The translations under genes were made by a program, and so were the position numbers. The notes under the pieces are model-generated. The model worked only from the letters and a program-made list of their open reading frames with translations. It was not told where the DNA came from and did no database searches. A stretch of 64,000 nucleotides of DNA from Bradyrhizobium sp. CCBAU 53338. Lineage in GTDB: Bacteria; Pseudomonadota; Alphaproteobacteria; Rhizobiales; Xanthobacteraceae. The stretch spans positions 434,001-498,000 of the forward strand of contig NZ_CP030048.1 in assembly GCF_015291665.1 (NCBI RefSeq), written 5' to 3'. The number at the start of each line of letters is the position of its first letter. Positions within the stretch are counted from its first letter, which is position 1. This document shows positions 63,139 through 64,000 of the stretch, piece after piece.

Positions 63139-64000
63139 TCAGCCTCTGCGCCGGGCGGCGGCCGCATCGACGACATTGTCGACTTGGTCTCGCCACGACA
63201 GGATCTCCATCGCCAGCACCGGGTGATTGAATCCCTTGAGCTGGAGATCGTCGAGCGCGCGCGCCTCGACCCAGGGCTCGACCATGCCGTAGACGCGGCG
63301 GCTGACCACGATCTGGTTGGCGTGGGCCTCGCTGCACAGGCGGGAGGCGAGGTTGGTGACGCTGCCGATCGCGGCATATTCCAGCCGCTGCTCGAAGCCG
63401 ACCTGGCCGAGCGTGGCATAGCCGAGCGCGATGCCGATGCCGAAGCCGAGGCTGTGCCCGCGGTTGCGCCAGCGCTCGGTCAGGGGGCCGATGGTGTCGC
63501 GCATCTCCACCGCCATCTTCACGGCGCGTGCGGTGTGGTCCTCGAACTGGATCGGCGCGTTGAACAGGATCATCACGCCGTCGCCGGCATATTTGTCGAG
63601 CGTGCCCTCGTATTTGAAGATCAGCTTGCCGAGCGCGGCGTGATATTCGCGCAGCACGTTCATCGCCTCTTCCGGCTCGGTCGCTTCCGTGAACGCAGTG
63701 AAGCCGCGCAGGTCGCAGAACACCACGGTCACCTCGCGGCGCTGGCTGGTGAGCAGGCCTTCCGGACTGTCCGAGGAGGCGATCAGCTGCGCCACCTGCG
63801 GCGCCAGGAAGCGCTCGAGCTTGCGGATGCGCTCGATCTCGCTGAGCTGGGTCGCGACGCGCTCTTCGAGCGACTTGTTCCAGTCCTTGAGCTGCTCGGT
63901 CTGCTGGGTGAGCTTGTCGGCCTGGGCGCGCACGGTCTCGTTCGCGGTCTCCAGCGCGTGGCTCTTGTGATCGACCTCGGTGAACAGGCGCGCATTGCGC
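63139..64000 (-). CDS. Class III adenylate/guanylate cyclase (5' part beyond window)
   Basis: The visible 287 residues begin with a coiled coil (EVDHKSHALETANETVRAQA; LEERVATQLSEIERIRKLER) leading into a class III cyclase domain: EVTVVFCDLRGFTAFTEATE with the metal-binding Asp, LDKYAGDGVMILFNAP, and FGIGIALGYATLGQVG. EYAAIGSVTNLASRLCSEA carries the transition-state residues. The N-terminal regulatory part, possibly GAF-containing, lies past the right edge. It would make cAMP in response to an internal signal. Confidence 0.85.
   Translation of the reverse strand, partial: RNARLFTEVDHKSHALETANETVRAQADKLTQQTEQLKDWNKSLEERVATQLSEIERIRKLERFLAPQVAQLIASSDSPEGLLTSQRREVTVVFCDLRGFTAFTEATEPEEAMNVLREYHAALGKLIFKYEGTLDKYAGDGVMILFNAPIQFEDHTARAVKMAVEMRDTIGPLTERWRNRGHSLGFGIGIALGYATLGQVGFEQRLEYAAIGSVTNLASRLCSEAHANQIVVSRRVYGMVEPWVEARALDDLQLKGFNHPVLAMEILSWRDQVDNVVDAAAARRRG

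Overview
The window reads as chromosomal DNA of a high-GC alphaproteobacterium, most likely Bradyrhizobium or a close relative (Nitrobacteraceae). This is inferred from the rplU-rpmA-obgE neighbourhood, GC-rich intergenic palindromes of the type common in that genus, paired Crp/Fnr regulators, an Omp25/31-type porin and several small proteins familiar from Bradyrhizobium genomes. No database search was possible; family names come from motifs and domain order.

Layout. 1-3.4 kb: the obgE 5' part (cut by the window edge), a MaoC dehydratase, an EamA transporter, a GNAT acetyltransferase, rpmA and rplU. 3.7-6.4 kb: a ROK protein whose domain order looks circularly permuted, a GC-rich palindromic repeat, an epoxide-hydrolase-like alpha/beta hydrolase and a second repeat. 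6.45-9.6 kb: tRNA-Ser(CGA) followed by a lower-GC block of co-directional genes: a broken anti-phage dCTP deaminase (AvcD-like), a small ORF, a Panacea-domain protein and an unknown partner, then a PIN-domain toxin relic. This is the clearest accessory, defence-like region. 9.6-17 kb: a sarcosine-oxidase-like flavoenzyme, a dispersed repeat, a DUF2157/GDYXXLXY membrane pair, a divergent MocR regulator and EamA exporter, and a DUF1254 protein.

17-35.7 kb is a dense signalling region: a degenerate receiver-EAL protein, a LuxR protein with a His-less HisKA-like domain, an Hpt protein, two Crp/Fnr paralogues, a chemotaxis operon (hybrid cheA, cheW, cheY, cheR, a PilZ-like gene; no cheB and no chemoreceptor), several receivers, a FixJ-type regulator and a large PAS hybrid kinase. 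These could exchange phosphoryl groups, but partner choice is inference.

36-48.6 kb is mainly metabolic: arabinonate-type dehydratase plus RraA-like protein, oligopeptidase B, an MBOAT/SGNH-like acyl-transfer pair, a serine-glyoxylate aminotransferase, a nuclease-like secreted protein, a DxDTT-containing helical protein and a caspase-fold protein lacking both catalytic residues. 48.7-64 kb: a membrane-fusion protein, small conserved genes, a lactonase-like propeller, a GMC oxidoreductase, an outer-membrane barrel protein, a large sensor GGDEF-EAL protein, LysM and Spy/CpxP-like envelope proteins, a relic resembling the C-terminus of a type I restriction HsdR subunit, a second copy of the dispersed repeat, and a class III adenylate cyclase cut by the window edge.
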